From assembly GCF_000004195.4 (NCBI RefSeq), contig NC_030683.2:86887410-86951409 (forward strand): DNA of 64,000 nt, given 5' to 3'. The notes under the pieces are model-generated. The model saw only the letters and a program-made list of their open reading frames with translations, was not told the origin of the DNA and searched no databases. Origin of the DNA: Xenopus tropicalis (lineage: Eukaryota > Chordata > Amphibia > Anura > Pipidae). Each line of letters begins with the position of its first letter. The stretch's first letter is position 1. Below are positions 47,177 to 57,631 of this stretch, piece by piece. A program made the translations under genes and the position numbers.

Positions 47177-48780
47177 CAGTGGAGGAAATAATTATTTGAC
47201 CCCTCACTGATTTTGTAAGTTTGTCCAATGACAACGAAATGAAAAGTCTCAGAACAGTATCATTTCAATGGTAGGTTTATTTTAACAGTGGCAGATAGCA
47301 CATCAAAAGGAAAATCGAAAAAATAACTTTAAATAAAAGATAGCAACTGATTTGCATTTCATTGAGTGAAATAAGTTTTTGAACCCTCTAACAAAAAAAG
47401 ACTTTATACTTAGTGGAAAAACCCTTGTTTGCAAGCACAGAGGTCAAACGTTTCTTGTAATTGATGACCAAGTTTGCGCACATTTTAGGAGGAATGTTGG
47501 TCCACTCCTCTTTGCAGATCATCTCTAAATCCCTAAGGTTTCGAGGCTGTCTCTGTGCAACTCTGAGCTTGAGCTCCCTCCATAGGTTTTCTATTGGATT
47601 AAGGTCCGGAGACTGACTAGGCCACTCCATGACCTTAATGTGCTTCTTCTTGAGCCACTCCTTTGTTGCCTTTGCTGTATGTTTTGGGTCATTGTCGTGC
47701 TGGAACACCCATCCACGACCCATTTTCAGTTTCCTGGCAGAGGGAAGGAGGTTGTCGTTCAGGATTTCACGATACATGGCTCCGTCCATTTTCTCGTTAA
47801 GTTGTCCTGTGCCCTTAGCAGAAAAACACCCCCAAAGCAAAATGTTTCCACCCCCATGCTTGACGGTGGGGACGGTGTTTTGGGGGTCATAATCAGCATT
47901 TTTCTTCCTCCAAACACAGCGATTTGAGTTAATGCCAAAGAGCTCTATTTTGGTCTCATCAGACCACAGCACCTTCTCCCAGTCACTCACAGAATCATTC
48001 AGGTGTTCATTGGCAAACTTCAGACGGGCCTGCACATGTGCCTTCTTGAGCAGGGGGCCCTTAGAGCCCTGCAGGATTTTAATCCATTGCGGTGTAATAT
48101 GTTTCCAATGGTTTTCTTGGTGACTGTGGTCCCTGCTAATTTGAGGTCATTAACTAACTCCTCCCGTGTAGTTCTAGGATGCTTTTTCACCTTTCTCAGA
48201 ATCATTGACACCCCACGAGGTGAGATCTTGCGTGGAGCCCCAGAGCGAGGTCGATTGATGGTCATTTTGTGCTCCTTCCATTTTCGAACAATCGCACCAA
48301 CAGTTGTCACCTTCTCTCCCAGCTTCTTGCTAATGGTTTTGTAGCCCATTCCAGCCTTGTGCAGGTCTACAATTTTGTCTCTGACATCCTTGGACAGCTC
48401 TTTGGTCTTTCTCATGTTGGAGAGTTTGGAGTCTGCTTGATTGATTGATTCTGTGGACAGGTGTCTTTTATACAGGTGACTAGTTAAGACAGGTGTCCTT
48501 AATGAGGTTGACTAATTGAGTAGAAGTGTCTAACCACTCTGTGGGAGCCAGAACTCTTAATGGTTGCTAGGGGTTCAAAAACTTATTTCACTCAATGAAA
48601 TGCAAATCAGTTGCTATCTTTTATTTAAAGTTATTTTTTCGATTTTCCTTTTGATGTGCTATCTGCCACTGTTAAAATAAACCTGCCATTGAAATGATAC
48701 TGTTCTGAGACTTTTCATTTCTTTGTCATTGGACAAACTTACAAAATCAGTGAGGGGTCAAATAATAATTTCCTCCACTG
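47177..48780 (-). mobile_element. Tc1-type transposon, nearly intact
   Basis: TA lies at 47175-47176 and 48781-48782. The inverted repeats begin CAGTGGAGGAAATAATTATT and extend about 210 bp (the right copy has CAAATAATAATTTCCTCCAC), with an inner TTTCACTCAATGAAATGCAA block. Length 1604 bp, typical for Tc1. A different family from the element at 21703. Confidence 0.92.
47388..48415 (-). pseudogene. Tc1 transposase with a single frameshift
   Basis: ATG at 48415 starts [20 protein letters not shown], then [20 protein letters not shown] and the GRPR-like [11 protein letters not shown]. This is the bipartite helix-turn-helix DNA-binding region, open for about 117 codons. Near 48062 a one-base shift moves the frame to one running through [14 protein letters not shown]. 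That part carries a complete DD34E triad (numbered from the Met at 48035): D26 in [12 protein letters not shown]114 in [11 protein letters not shown] and E149 in [12 protein letters not shown] few codons appear deleted after GTGQL compared with relatives. It ends at a stop at 47388. About 340 aa in total, otherwise well preserved. Confidence 0.9.
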
Positions 48781-48782
48781 TA

Positions 48783-49647
48783 TGTCTGGATGTTCATCTT
48801 CAGACAATAGTCCAAATTGAACTTCCCCTGTACATCTTGTAAATCATCTTTATTATTTTAAATGTTGAGTTTTGGAGCTGCAGACTATATATGCTGTGGA
48901 TCAGCGCTGCTAAAACTCTCTCTGCTCTGCTCTCTGCCCTGTTTGTAGTGGATATCCCAGACCAGGACTGCCCAAACAGCGTGCTTCATTGGAATATCTT
49001 TGACAACCACTGAAAAGATTCAGCCAATTAGATCCATGATCTCTTTGCTCATATGCACAGATTTAATTGATTCTTGATAAAAACTTAACACTGGAAGTTG
49101 ATTTTAGAGACTATATTGTGAGGTCTGTATTTGTTCATACCCCATGCCATTGTTATTATATTCCTTAATGATAATTGCATGACTTTAATGGATCACCCTG
49201 AATTCTGAATAATGTGATGGTCCAATGTCTTACAGCATATGGCAATCACAACATAAGCTATTCCTTGATCTCTGCATGCCCAAGTTGCCATTTTTCCTAG
49301 TAGCAGCACCAGCAGGGCATATTTATCACTGTTTTAACATGCTACCCTTGACTTCACATATGTGCATTACCAAATCTATTGGGTAGTAGGACTAATGCAC
49401 AAGTGATGTCTATTAACCCCTGTAATTTACACATGTGGAGTTTAGGGCAGCAAATTGAAACAGTAATAGATCTGCAAAGATGACACCACCTCTAGACCAA
49501 GAAGGGCCCAACATTTTTTTTACCAAAGAGGACCAGGCTAGGAAAGAGAGGTTAGCAACTATAGTTACCAAGGAGTGACTATACAACCTTTGTTTGTTCT
49601 TTAATGTGGAGTTGGAAGTATTTTTAGCATGTGAGAACACAGGGCTA
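48783..49647. other. Intergenic, no feature seen
   Basis: No recognised repeat or gene. Confidence 0.4.
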
Positions 49648-49878
49648 CAGGTATGGGATTCATTATAACCTTTTTCTCTGTAATAATAAAACAGAACCTT
49701 GTACTTGATCCTAGCTAAGGTATAATTAATCCTTATTGGAATTAAAACAACCCTATTGGGTTTATTTAATATTTGAATGATTTTTAACAGAGTTAAGGCA
49801 TGGCATCAAATTACAGAAAGACTCCTTATCCAGAAAACCCCAGGTCCCGAGCATTCTGGATAACAGGTCCCATACCTG
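49648..49878. mobile_element. CAGGTATGGGA-family element, full length
   Basis: CAGGTATGGGATTCATTATA on the left and GATAACAGGTCCCATACCTG on the right. The interior has CTCTGTAATAATAAAACAGA, ACCTTGTACTTGATCC and the TTATTGGAATTAAAACAACC block. 231 bp. The ends are clear, but no unambiguous target duplication is visible. Confidence 0.8.
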
Positions 49879-51900
49879 TACTAATATTAATAGTATTAAT
49901 ACAATTGATCCAGTGGCTTTTTTTTACCCTTTTGGGTTCATATATGTAAAAATTCATGCGACAAATCAGTAATACCTGCAAATAAAACAAAAGCTAGAAA
50001 ATATCCATGACATTTCTAACCAGCGATATGCAGGAAAAAAAAATAATGAGAAGAATTTCTGAAGTTTTATAGATCTACCCTTATTCATATACACCAGTTG
50101 GTGGGTGGCCACTGTTCATCTTGCATAGGCATGTTATTCTATGAACCTGAGCATGTCTCTTTTATTTTGATAGTGTGCGTTCACTTCCTTGGCAGTGTCA
50201 TTTGTAAGAAGCTGTGAACATTAAGATGCTGAGAAAAAATATACAAAGCATACATTAATTCCATGCCTCCAATCCCCCATTGACTTACTTAATGACAAAG
50301 CTGGAAACTGCTGCTCTCCCCATCACTTTGGACTATAGAAGGCCTTGACCTGCTGTTTATTTACATATTGCATCCTCTCTGGGATGCTGCAAGACAGGCA
50401 ATGTATACAGGTTCTTATAAAAAAGCTGACAATGATAATGGCAGCTGTGCTGTTTGATAGGGGCTTCAGCTTGGGAGAAATTAAATCGGCAGTAAGGATT
50501 TTGTAAGATGGCACAAGCAAGTACATGTTACAGAATAATTTCACATTATGCTGTTCTCTTTCGGGAAGCAAGTTTCTTTTAATTTTGTTATGATAGTTTC
50601 CCTTTAACGTTTTTTGTGCCTCAAGCACATGAACTAGGGATACAGCAAAGTCAGCTAAATAACACCAAAATTAGCATTCAGTGAAACAAAACTACATTTT
50701 TTATTTTTATGAAAATATATTGATTTGTAAGGCCAAGAACACAGTCAAGTATATTATTCAGATTCTTAAGTTTTTGTATATCTTTTTATTTTACATTACC
50801 AACATGGAATAATGCATTTTACCCCCATAAACATATTTATTGTAAAATGCTACAAACAAAATACAGATTACCAGATATCTTTTGTCCATTACATTGTCTA
50901 GTAGTATGTATTGAAAAATGTATAGTATATTAAAGTGCATGAAATCATCTTATGTTATTTTATACCACAGCTGGTAATATTGATTACTCATTCACTATTG
51001 ACTACTTTGCATTATTAATAATTCATTTATGATACAAGATGTTAGATCAGAGCAATCTAACCTTAAAGAGGAGGATGAGTGTTTGACATGAAGGGACAAT
51101 TCACTGATCATTAAAGACCCACTGTAATATCTTTTTAAGTTTAATAGCTCCTGCCATGCTTACCAGGGGTGGCAAAAAGCAGCTCCTGGTACTTTTAAGA
51201 GATAAGGTTATTGATTGTAAATAAAAACATTCTACTACTCTAGTTCTCATGAAGGAGTGCAGAAGAGCTAAGGAAATGGGGTGAGGAAAGGAAAGGCATG
51301 AAGGAGGCATAAAGGCCAGAATTGCGACTAGTTAGACACAACCGGATCAGTCATAGAATCTGAATATACACAGGGTTTAATCAACTTTCATCAGAACATA
51401 ACAGATATTATTTACTAAAAGGTAAAGGTTAAGAAATTATTCAGATACAACATGATTTTCTAGCAACCTCCAGAATTTTTTTTAATAGAAAATATAACAA
51501 AGGAAAACCTTAATTTAAGTTCCAGTAAATACTTTGTATAAACTGCTCATAAAGCCTAATGGGAACATTTACATGTTAACATCAATTTATATGCATTGCA
51601 TTTGCCTAGTATTTAGTTGAAAATTAAATATCAGCTATGTAATTGAATGAAATAGTTGTTAGAGTACCATGAAACATGGTTGAATTCACTGCTGTATGTA
51701 CTTTACATTACATTTTGAACTGTTGGAATTACCTTTTTTCTAGCTTCAAAGCCATACTCAGTTTGTTTTTTCCTTTCTTTAACTATTTGCCAAAGCCCAA
51801 AACGTACCTCTTCTTTGTAGTCCAAGTAAATTAACACAACAATGTCAAGGTGCAGCCAGATGTGACCTTGCTCAGTGCTTCAATCATGTTTCATAAGAAA
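49879..51900. other. Intergenic, no feature seen
   Basis: AT-rich; no recognised repeat or gene. Confidence 0.4.
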
Positions 51901-52200
51901 CTGTGTTGAGGGGGAACGTGGCCAGCCGCTCAAAAAGACACATCGCCCCCTCCACACCAGCTCCAACCGAACATGGACCTAAACCTTCTTAAACATGGGG
52001 AAACATGGCAACTGCAGAGATCCTCAGAGAATGGACCCCAAGTAGCAGAAACTTATCAACCAAGATGTGCAGCAGTGCAGAGGCTGCATCTGGCTGAATG
52101 GAGACAGAGGCAGATACCGATGGGAACTCTACAAATTCAGAATGAAACACAAACACTTACTTAAATCCTTACCAAAGAATCAAGCTTTCTTTGAGCTTGC
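51901..52200. other. GC-richer segment, possible LINE 5' region
   Basis: GAGGGGGAACGTGGCCAGCC followed by CATCGCCCCCTCC resembles the 5' leader of frog L1/Tx1 LINEs as I loosely recall it. No matching ORF1 is present, so this is tentative. It lies just outside the presumed left end of the piggyBac element. Confidence 0.25.
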
Positions 52201-52201
52201 A

Positions 52202-52273
52202 GAGCAGATTAAGGCAACAGGAGGTCGACCTGGAAAATGTCACGTTTTCCAGGTTGACCTCCGATCTGCTCCA
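52202..52273. repeat. Near-perfect palindrome
   Basis: GGAGGTCGACCTGGAAAA at 52220-52237 pairs with TTTTCCAGGTTGACCTCC at 52245-52262 (one mismatch, 7-nt loop). The outer GAGCAGAT and ATCTGCTC also pair after a bulge of about 9 nt. Confidence 0.85.
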
Positions 52274-52513
52274 CTCTGTGTGCCCACACCTGAGCAGTTG
52301 CCATAGCCTTTAGTGCAGGCAGACAGAGGAGCGTACGGAAGTGGATCCACTTCTGTCAGCCTGGCAGAAAAGTGCAGGGTTGAGAGAAGTGGATAGACGA
52401 GAGAAGTGGATAGACGATTCGTCTGACCTTGCCCTTACCATCTAAAGAACTGTGGTCAGAGGTCTCCAGCGACGTACCTTGTACGTCTTCCTGCTTGTGG
52501 CCATGTGGATACT

Positions 52514-52550
52514 GATCGGCGGCTTCTTCCTCTTTCAAAAGCCGCCGATC
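52514..52550. repeat. Perfect 12-bp hairpin in the piggyBac 5' region
   Basis: GATCGGCGGCTT and AAGCCGCCGATC are separated by 13 nt. A GC hairpin at this place is also part of the related Xenopus element's left end as I recall it. Followed by CCCCTAGGCAACGAGCGC. Confidence 0.8.
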
Positions 52551-52669
52551 GCTGCAGGATCCCCTAGGCAACGAGCGCTGGGGGCTGGAAGTGACGCTGT
52601 TGCGTCAGATGACCCCAAGAAGGACCCCTGAGCAGCGGCTACGTCATAGACATGTGCCTGCTGCTGGGG

Positions 52670-52677
52670 TATTTAAA
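52670..52677 (+). promoter_or_regulatory. TATA box of the piggyBac transposase promoter
   Basis: TATTTAAA in a GC-rich context (GCTGGGG before, CTCAGCCCC after), about 1.6 kb upstream of the start codon. The distance implies a long or spliced 5' leader. Confidence 0.55.
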
Positions 52678-52815
52678 CTCAGCCCCCCAGCGCCGCCCTC
52701 TGCCTCTCTGCTGGTCCTGGATGTTGCTGGAGCCCTCCTGCTGTGTGCTGCTGTTCTCCTGCGGTCCTTGGCTATGAGATTTGCTGTGCCTGCCCTCGGG
52801 TAGTCCCTTTGCTTT

Positions 52816-53025
52816 TACATTACACACTTACTACTCACTTACTACACACTTACTACACACTTACTACACATTTTTACATTTTAGTACTTTACATTACTTT
52901 TTTTTTGCAGATTTACACTAACTACACTTACTAACTTACATTTGCACTCACTACACTTACACACATACACTTATACACATACACTTACACACATACACTT
53001 ACACACATCTATAAAAAAAAAAAAA
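52816..53025. repeat. Low-complexity (ACTTACTACAC)n and (CACATACACTTA)n leader
   Basis: Imprecise repeats of CACTTACTACA and ACACATACACTTA, ending in a long A run at 53013. Lies in the transposon's 5' leader. Confidence 0.85.
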
Positions 53026-53204
53026 AAAAATATTTTGCTTTACGTTTGTTTTTGTGTCTTTGTGTCATTGTTTTTGTCCAAAAAAACCTGTTTATTTGGT
53101 GTTGTGCCCTTTTATTCACTGTTTGTTATTTCATTTATTTGTTCACTGTTATTTGTTCATTGCCTTTTATTGTGATTTTATTGATTATTCTTTTCTGCGT
53201 TGCT

Positions 53205-54230
53205 CTTTTGTTATATAATTTTGCTTGTTACCATCATTTCTGATTATTAGTGATTTTATTGTTTGAGTTTTGCTTTGCTCTTATTACTTGTTTTTGGTTG
53301 TACTTTGCATTTTCAGTTTTATATTACTGTTCATTGCTGGTTGTTTTGATTTTCAGTTATTGTATTGAATCTTGAGGTTTGCATTGCTTTTTATAACTGG
53401 TTCTAACTTGTTTTTGCTTGTGCTTTGAATTTATAGTTTTTTATTCCTAATTATTACTGGTTCTCTTGTTATTGATTTGTGATATTTTGACCACTAGTTA
53501 CTACTAATTGCATTTTATTTGATTGTAAGTGCTTTGGCTAGTCTGATAGGGTTTTTGTTCCAGAAAGTTCCAGAGAGTTCAGGGAGTTGAAGAGTTCAGG
53601 GGGTTGAGCTTATAGCTTTTTTTTTTTCTTGGTCTGATTTGTTTATATTATCAGTTGGGTTTTTTTCTCCAGTCTCTGCCTTGCCTGTTGCAGTAGTTTT
53701 ACAAGTATCCCATTTTATTGCTTTATTATATATTTTGCTTGTTACCACCATCTCATTGTTGTTTGAGTTTTGCTTTGACTTCTGACTAGTTTTACTTCTG
53801 ACTAGTTCTTGCTTGTACTTCTAGTTTTATATTGCTTTTCATTACTAGTTCAATTTTCAGTGATTTTATTTAGAATTTTGAGTTTTGCTTGGTTCTAATT
53901 ACTGTTCATTGCTTGATTTTGCTCTAATTACTAGTTGTAACTTGTTCTTCTTTGTACTTTGGATTTTCAGTTTTATATTGCTGTTCATTGCTCTTGATTT
54001 TCAGTGATTTTATTTTATCTTTATTTTGCATTGTTGTTATAACTGCCTCTAACTTGACCTCTAGTTCTTTGGCTAGTCTGATAGGGTTTTTGTTCCAGAA
54101 AGTTCCAGGGAGTTGGGAGAGTTCAGGGGGTTGAGCTTATTAGCAGTTTTTTTTCTTGGTCTGGTTTGTTTATATTATCAGTTGGGTTTTTTTTCTCCAG
54201 TCTCTGCCTTGCCTGTTGCATTGGTTTTAC
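53205..54230. repeat. Tandem duplication of about 0.5 kb in the 5' leader
   Basis: Two copies, about 53205-53720 and 53717-54230. Shared blocks are TTGCTTGTTACCATC/ACC, TTGTTTGAGTTTTGCTTTG, CTTTGGCTAGTCTGATAGGG, TTTTTGTTCCAGAAAGTTCC, GTTTATATTATCAGTTGGG and CCAGTCTCTGCCTTGCCTGT. Confidence 0.85.
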
Positions 54231-54309
54231 AAGTAATCCTTTTGCTTGATTGTTAGTTCTTTGTCACTGATTGAGTTTTAGATTAGCTGGTACATATTTT
54301 GTTAGCAAC

Positions 54310-56076
54310 ATGGCAAGAAGGTTTTTTTCTGCTGAAGAGGCTGCTGCACTGTGCATGGCCTCTAGCTCAGAGGAGTTTAGTGACTCCGATTCTGAGTATG
54401 TGCCCCCTGCATCAGAGAGTGACTCTTCTACTGAGGAGTCATGGTGTAGCAGCAGCACTGTTAGTGCTCTTGAGGAGCCTATGGAGGTAGATGAGGATGT
54501 TGATGATTTGGAAAATCAGGAAGCGGACGATAGGGCTGATGCTGCAGCTGGAGGAGAGCCTGCGTGGAGGCCTCCTTGTAATTTTCCCCCTGAGATCCCC
54601 CCATTTACTGCAGTCCCTGGCGTCAAGGTGGACACCAGTAATTTTGAGCCCATAAATTTTTTCCAATTATTTATGACTGAGGCCATCCTACAGGATATGG
54701 TCCTCTATACCAATGTATATGCCGAGCAGTATCTTACCCAAAATCCCCTGCCTAGGTATGCTCGAGCTCATGCATGGCATCCCACCGATGTTAACGAAAT
54801 GAAGAGGTTTGTGGGACTTACTTTAGCTATGGGTCTCATAAAAGCCAATTCTTTGGAGTCCTACTGGGATACCACTACAGTGTTGTCTATCCCTGTCTTT
54901 TCTGCCACAATGCCTAGAAACCGGTATCAGCTACTGCTCCGGTTTCTGCATTTCAATAGTAATGCTACAGCTGTACCCCCTGATCAGCCCGGCCATGACA
55001 GGCTGCATAAATTAAGGCCCCTTATAGACAGCCTGTCTGAGCGCTTCGCAGCAGTATACACTCCCTCAAAAAAATTTTGTATTGATGAGTCCCTTCTCCT
55101 CTTCAAAGGGCGCCTAAAATTCCGTCAATACATCCCAAGCAAGCGTGCCCGCTATGGGATCAAATTTTATAAACTTTGCGACAGCAGCTCGGGGTACACT
55201 AGCTATTTCCTGATTTATGAAGGCAAGGACTCCAAATTAGATCCCCCTGGTTGTCCCCCTGACTTGACTGTCAGTGGAAAGATTGTATGGGAGCTCATTT
55301 CTCCACTTCTGGGCCGAGGTTTCCACTTATATGTGGATAACTTTTATTCTAGTATCCACTTGTTCACTGCCCTATATAGTTTAGATACCCCAGCCTGTGG
55401 CACCATAAATCGTAACCGAAAAGGATTGCCCAGGCCTTTGCTTGATAAAAAATTGAATCGTGGAGAGACTTATGCCCTTAGAAATAACGAGCTCCTTGCC
55501 ATCAAATTTTTTGACAAAAAAAATGTTTTCATGCTGACCACAATCCACGATGAGTCAGTAATTACAGAACAGAGAGTTGGTAGGCCCCCCAAAAATAAGC
55601 CTCTCTGTAGCAAGGAGTACAGTAAGTACATGGGTGGTGTTGATAGAACTGACCAACTCCATCATTATTACAACGCCACCCGGAAAACAAGGGCCTGGTA
55701 CAAGAAAGTTGGTATATATTTGATTCAAATGGCCCTCCGAAATTCATATATTGTGTATAAGGCAGCAGTACCAGGTCCCAAATTGTCCTATTATAAATAC
55801 CAGCTGCAGATACTCCCTGCCCTGTTGTTTGGTGGTGTAGAGGAGACAGTGCCTGAGATGCCCCCTAGTGACAATGTGGCCCGATTGATTGGGAAGCATT
55901 TTATAGATACGCTTCCACCCACACCTGGCAAACAGAGAGCCCAGAAAGCCTGCAAAGTGTGCCGCAAAAATGGTATAAGACGAGATACACGGTACTATTG
56001 CCCAAAGTGCCCTCGCAACCCCGGGTTATGTTTCAAACCATGTTTTGAAATATACCATACATGGCTGCACTACTGA
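54310..56076 (+). CDS. piggyBac transposase, intact, 588 aa
   Basis: Cut-and-paste transposase that excises at TTAA through a hairpin intermediate. The frame is uninterrupted. The Met at 54310 (MARRFFSAEEAAALC) is preferred over the in-frame Met at 54271 because it starts the acidic N-terminus typical of the family. Domains: acidic Ser/Asp/Glu-rich N-terminus (about 1-80); DDE/DDD RNase H-like core with D259 in CIDESLLLFKG, D343 in YVDNFYSS and D445 in GGVDRTDQL, corresponding to the D268/D346/D447 triad of the moth enzyme; C-terminal cysteine-rich domain (548-588) with CKVC, CPKC and C-x3-C pairs ending near EIYHTWLHY. It strongly resembles the Uribo2 transposase of X. tropicalis as I remember it. 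No stop or frameshift, so either young or selected. An older name could be a PGBD-like gene, but the flanking TIR argues for a transposon. Confidence 0.93.
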   Translation: MARRFFSAEEAAALCMASSSEEFSDSDSEYVPPASESDSSTEESWCSSSTVSALEEPMEVDEDVDDLENQEADDRADAAAGGEPAWRPPCNFPPEIPPFTAVPGVKVDTSNFEPINFFQLFMTEAILQDMVLYTNVYAEQYLTQNPLPRYARAHAWHPTDVNEMKRFVGLTLAMGLIKANSLESYWDTTTVLSIPVFSATMPRNRYQLLLRFLHFNSNATAVPPDQPGHDRLHKLRPLIDSLSERFAAVYTPSKKFCIDESLLLFKGRLKFRQYIPSKRARYGIKFYKLCDSSSGYTSYFLIYEGKDSKLDPPGCPPDLTVSGKIVWELISPLLGRGFHLYVDNFYSSIHLFTALYSLDTPACGTINRNRKGLPRPLLDKKLNRGETYALRNNELLAIKFFDKKNVFMLTTIHDESVITEQRVGRPPKNKPLCSKEYSKYMGGVDRTDQLHHYYNATRKTRAWYKKVGIYLIQMALRNSYIVYKAAVPGPKLSYYKYQLQILPALLFGGVEETVPEMPPSDNVARLIGKHFIDTLPPTPGKQRAQKACKVCRKNGIRRDTRYYCPKCPRNPGLCFKPCFEIYHTWLHY

Positions 56077-56763
56077 AAGGTTTATAAATTGTGTATTGGT
56101 TTGGATTGGATTTATAGTAAGCATTGGTATCCCATTTTGTGCAAAATTTATATAGTATACTTTGATTTATGTATTCAGGGCAGTTGTGGTTTTTTTGCAA
56201 TTTTCAGTACCCTAATATATTCCTTATTATGGATGGCACTGGGGGTATAGCCAATTGAGGTGTTAGGTAACGCACAGGGCGCCTACAAAGTTGTGGTGCG
56301 TGATGATTATGATGATTCATCTTGCCTGCTGATGATTTCATCTCCCCTGCTGATGCCACAAAGTTTTTACTAACACCTCATAAGCTGCCCTTGCTATCTG
56401 TTTTTTTGGACAATATTTCAGATTTTACTAGTTTATTGGGTCTCCCTGAAATCTTGTTTTTATTATGGGCTCCAGCTTTTTTGTAAAGTGATTTTTGCAT
56501 GTTTAGGGTTTTTTTTTTGCAGTTGTGAAAGTAGTTATGGTTTGCTGATAGATGGGGACAGTTTGCATTTCAATACTAATCAACTATTATCTACTAATCA
56601 ACTAATTCAATGCTAATTGTAGTCTTTCTCTTTATTATGGATTTTAGTACTGAGCTGAAGGCATAACTGACAACTTACTGAGGATATCTTTAATTTTGGG
56701 AAGCCTATATTTTCTTCTTAGTCACCTAGCACCACAATTTAGCAAAAAGCTAAATGCTTACAT
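56077..56763 (+). other. piggyBac transposase 3' flank
   Basis: T-rich, non-coding; no canonical AATAAA was seen in the first few hundred bases. Part of the transposon up to the first hAT insertion. Confidence 0.5.
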
Positions 56764-56947
56764 CAGGGGTCGTCAAATTTTTTAAGTGCTGTGTCCTTCC
56801 GCTCTCCGCTGGGTCTTTCCGCTCTCCGCTGGGTCTTTCCGCTCTCCGCTGCGTCCATCTGCTCTCCGCCTTGCATCATATTGGGGAACAGGTAAATTAT
56901 CTTAGGGAGCCGTATCAAGCCCAAGGGCCATAGTTTGAGGATGTCTG
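56764..56947. mobile_element. 184-bp hAT-type MITE with 8-bp target duplication
   Basis: GCTTACAT at 56756-56763 is repeated exactly at 56948-56955. Ends CAGGGGTCGTCAAATTTT and ATAGTTTGAGGATGTCTG are inverted (CAGGGGTCGTCAAA against CAGACATCCTCAAA). Inside are about four copies of a 20-bp unit, CCGCTCTCCGCTGGGTCTTT, at 56808-56870. The 8-bp duplication and CAG-type ends are hAT hallmarks. Confidence 0.85.
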
Positions 56948-57492
56948 GCTTACATGAACCGCAAGCGTGATCAGACTTGACATCACCTCTTTAGCTAATG
57001 CAAGCTTTATTGTTAGCATCTCAAATGCTCACAATTCAGTGAAGTACACATGAAACGAAAGGGCCGAAAGATGCTCAACTAAATAGATAAACGTAAGTAG
57101 AATTTATTTGGGGCTAAATTGGGCAGGGTGTTTTAGTCATTATTGCAATTTCAAGGAGAAATCTAACTTTGGATCTTTTTTTATCCTTTATTTTAGGCTA
57201 AACTGCAAAGTTCATCGGAGAACTGTGTCCACAATTCTATATGTAGGGAAGCAAGGATGGTTTTCCTGAATAGCTGCAGGTAAGCACTATCAAGGAATTT
57301 GGGGGTATTTTCCAGGTAAGGGGGGGTGTTAAGCAGTACCGCCGCTCCCTATATGCAGAGTACGCACTCTGCGTAGGGCACCAACTCCCAGGGGGGCACC
57401 CAGACAGTACCGCCGCTCCCTACGCAGAGTGCGCACTCTGCGCAACAACATACCAAGTCTTCGCCAGCGCCAGTCAGCCAGTCAGCGCCAGC

Positions 57493-57622
57493 GGCTCCTT
57501 CTCTCTTATGCTGCGGCAACAGGCCCTTTTATAAGGTTGCGCCCGTGCGTATGACGTCACACATCAGCGACGAGGCGCAACCTTATAGAAGTGCCTGTTG
57601 CCGCGGCATAAGAGAGAAGGAG
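57493..57622. repeat. Long imperfect palindrome, about 50-bp arms
   Basis: The left arm 57493-57543 (GGCTCCTTCTCTCTTATGCT ... TTATAAGGTTGCGCC) is inverted in 57574-57622 (GGCGCAACCTTATAGAAG ... GGCATAAGAGAGAAGGAG). The 30-nt loop contains TGACGTCA. Confidence 0.88.
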
Positions 57623-57631
57623 GCGCCGACG

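Noticed and set aside
54264..54666. Antisense ORFs across the transposase N-terminus
   Set aside because: Shadows of the Ser/Glu-rich coding sequence on the other strand.
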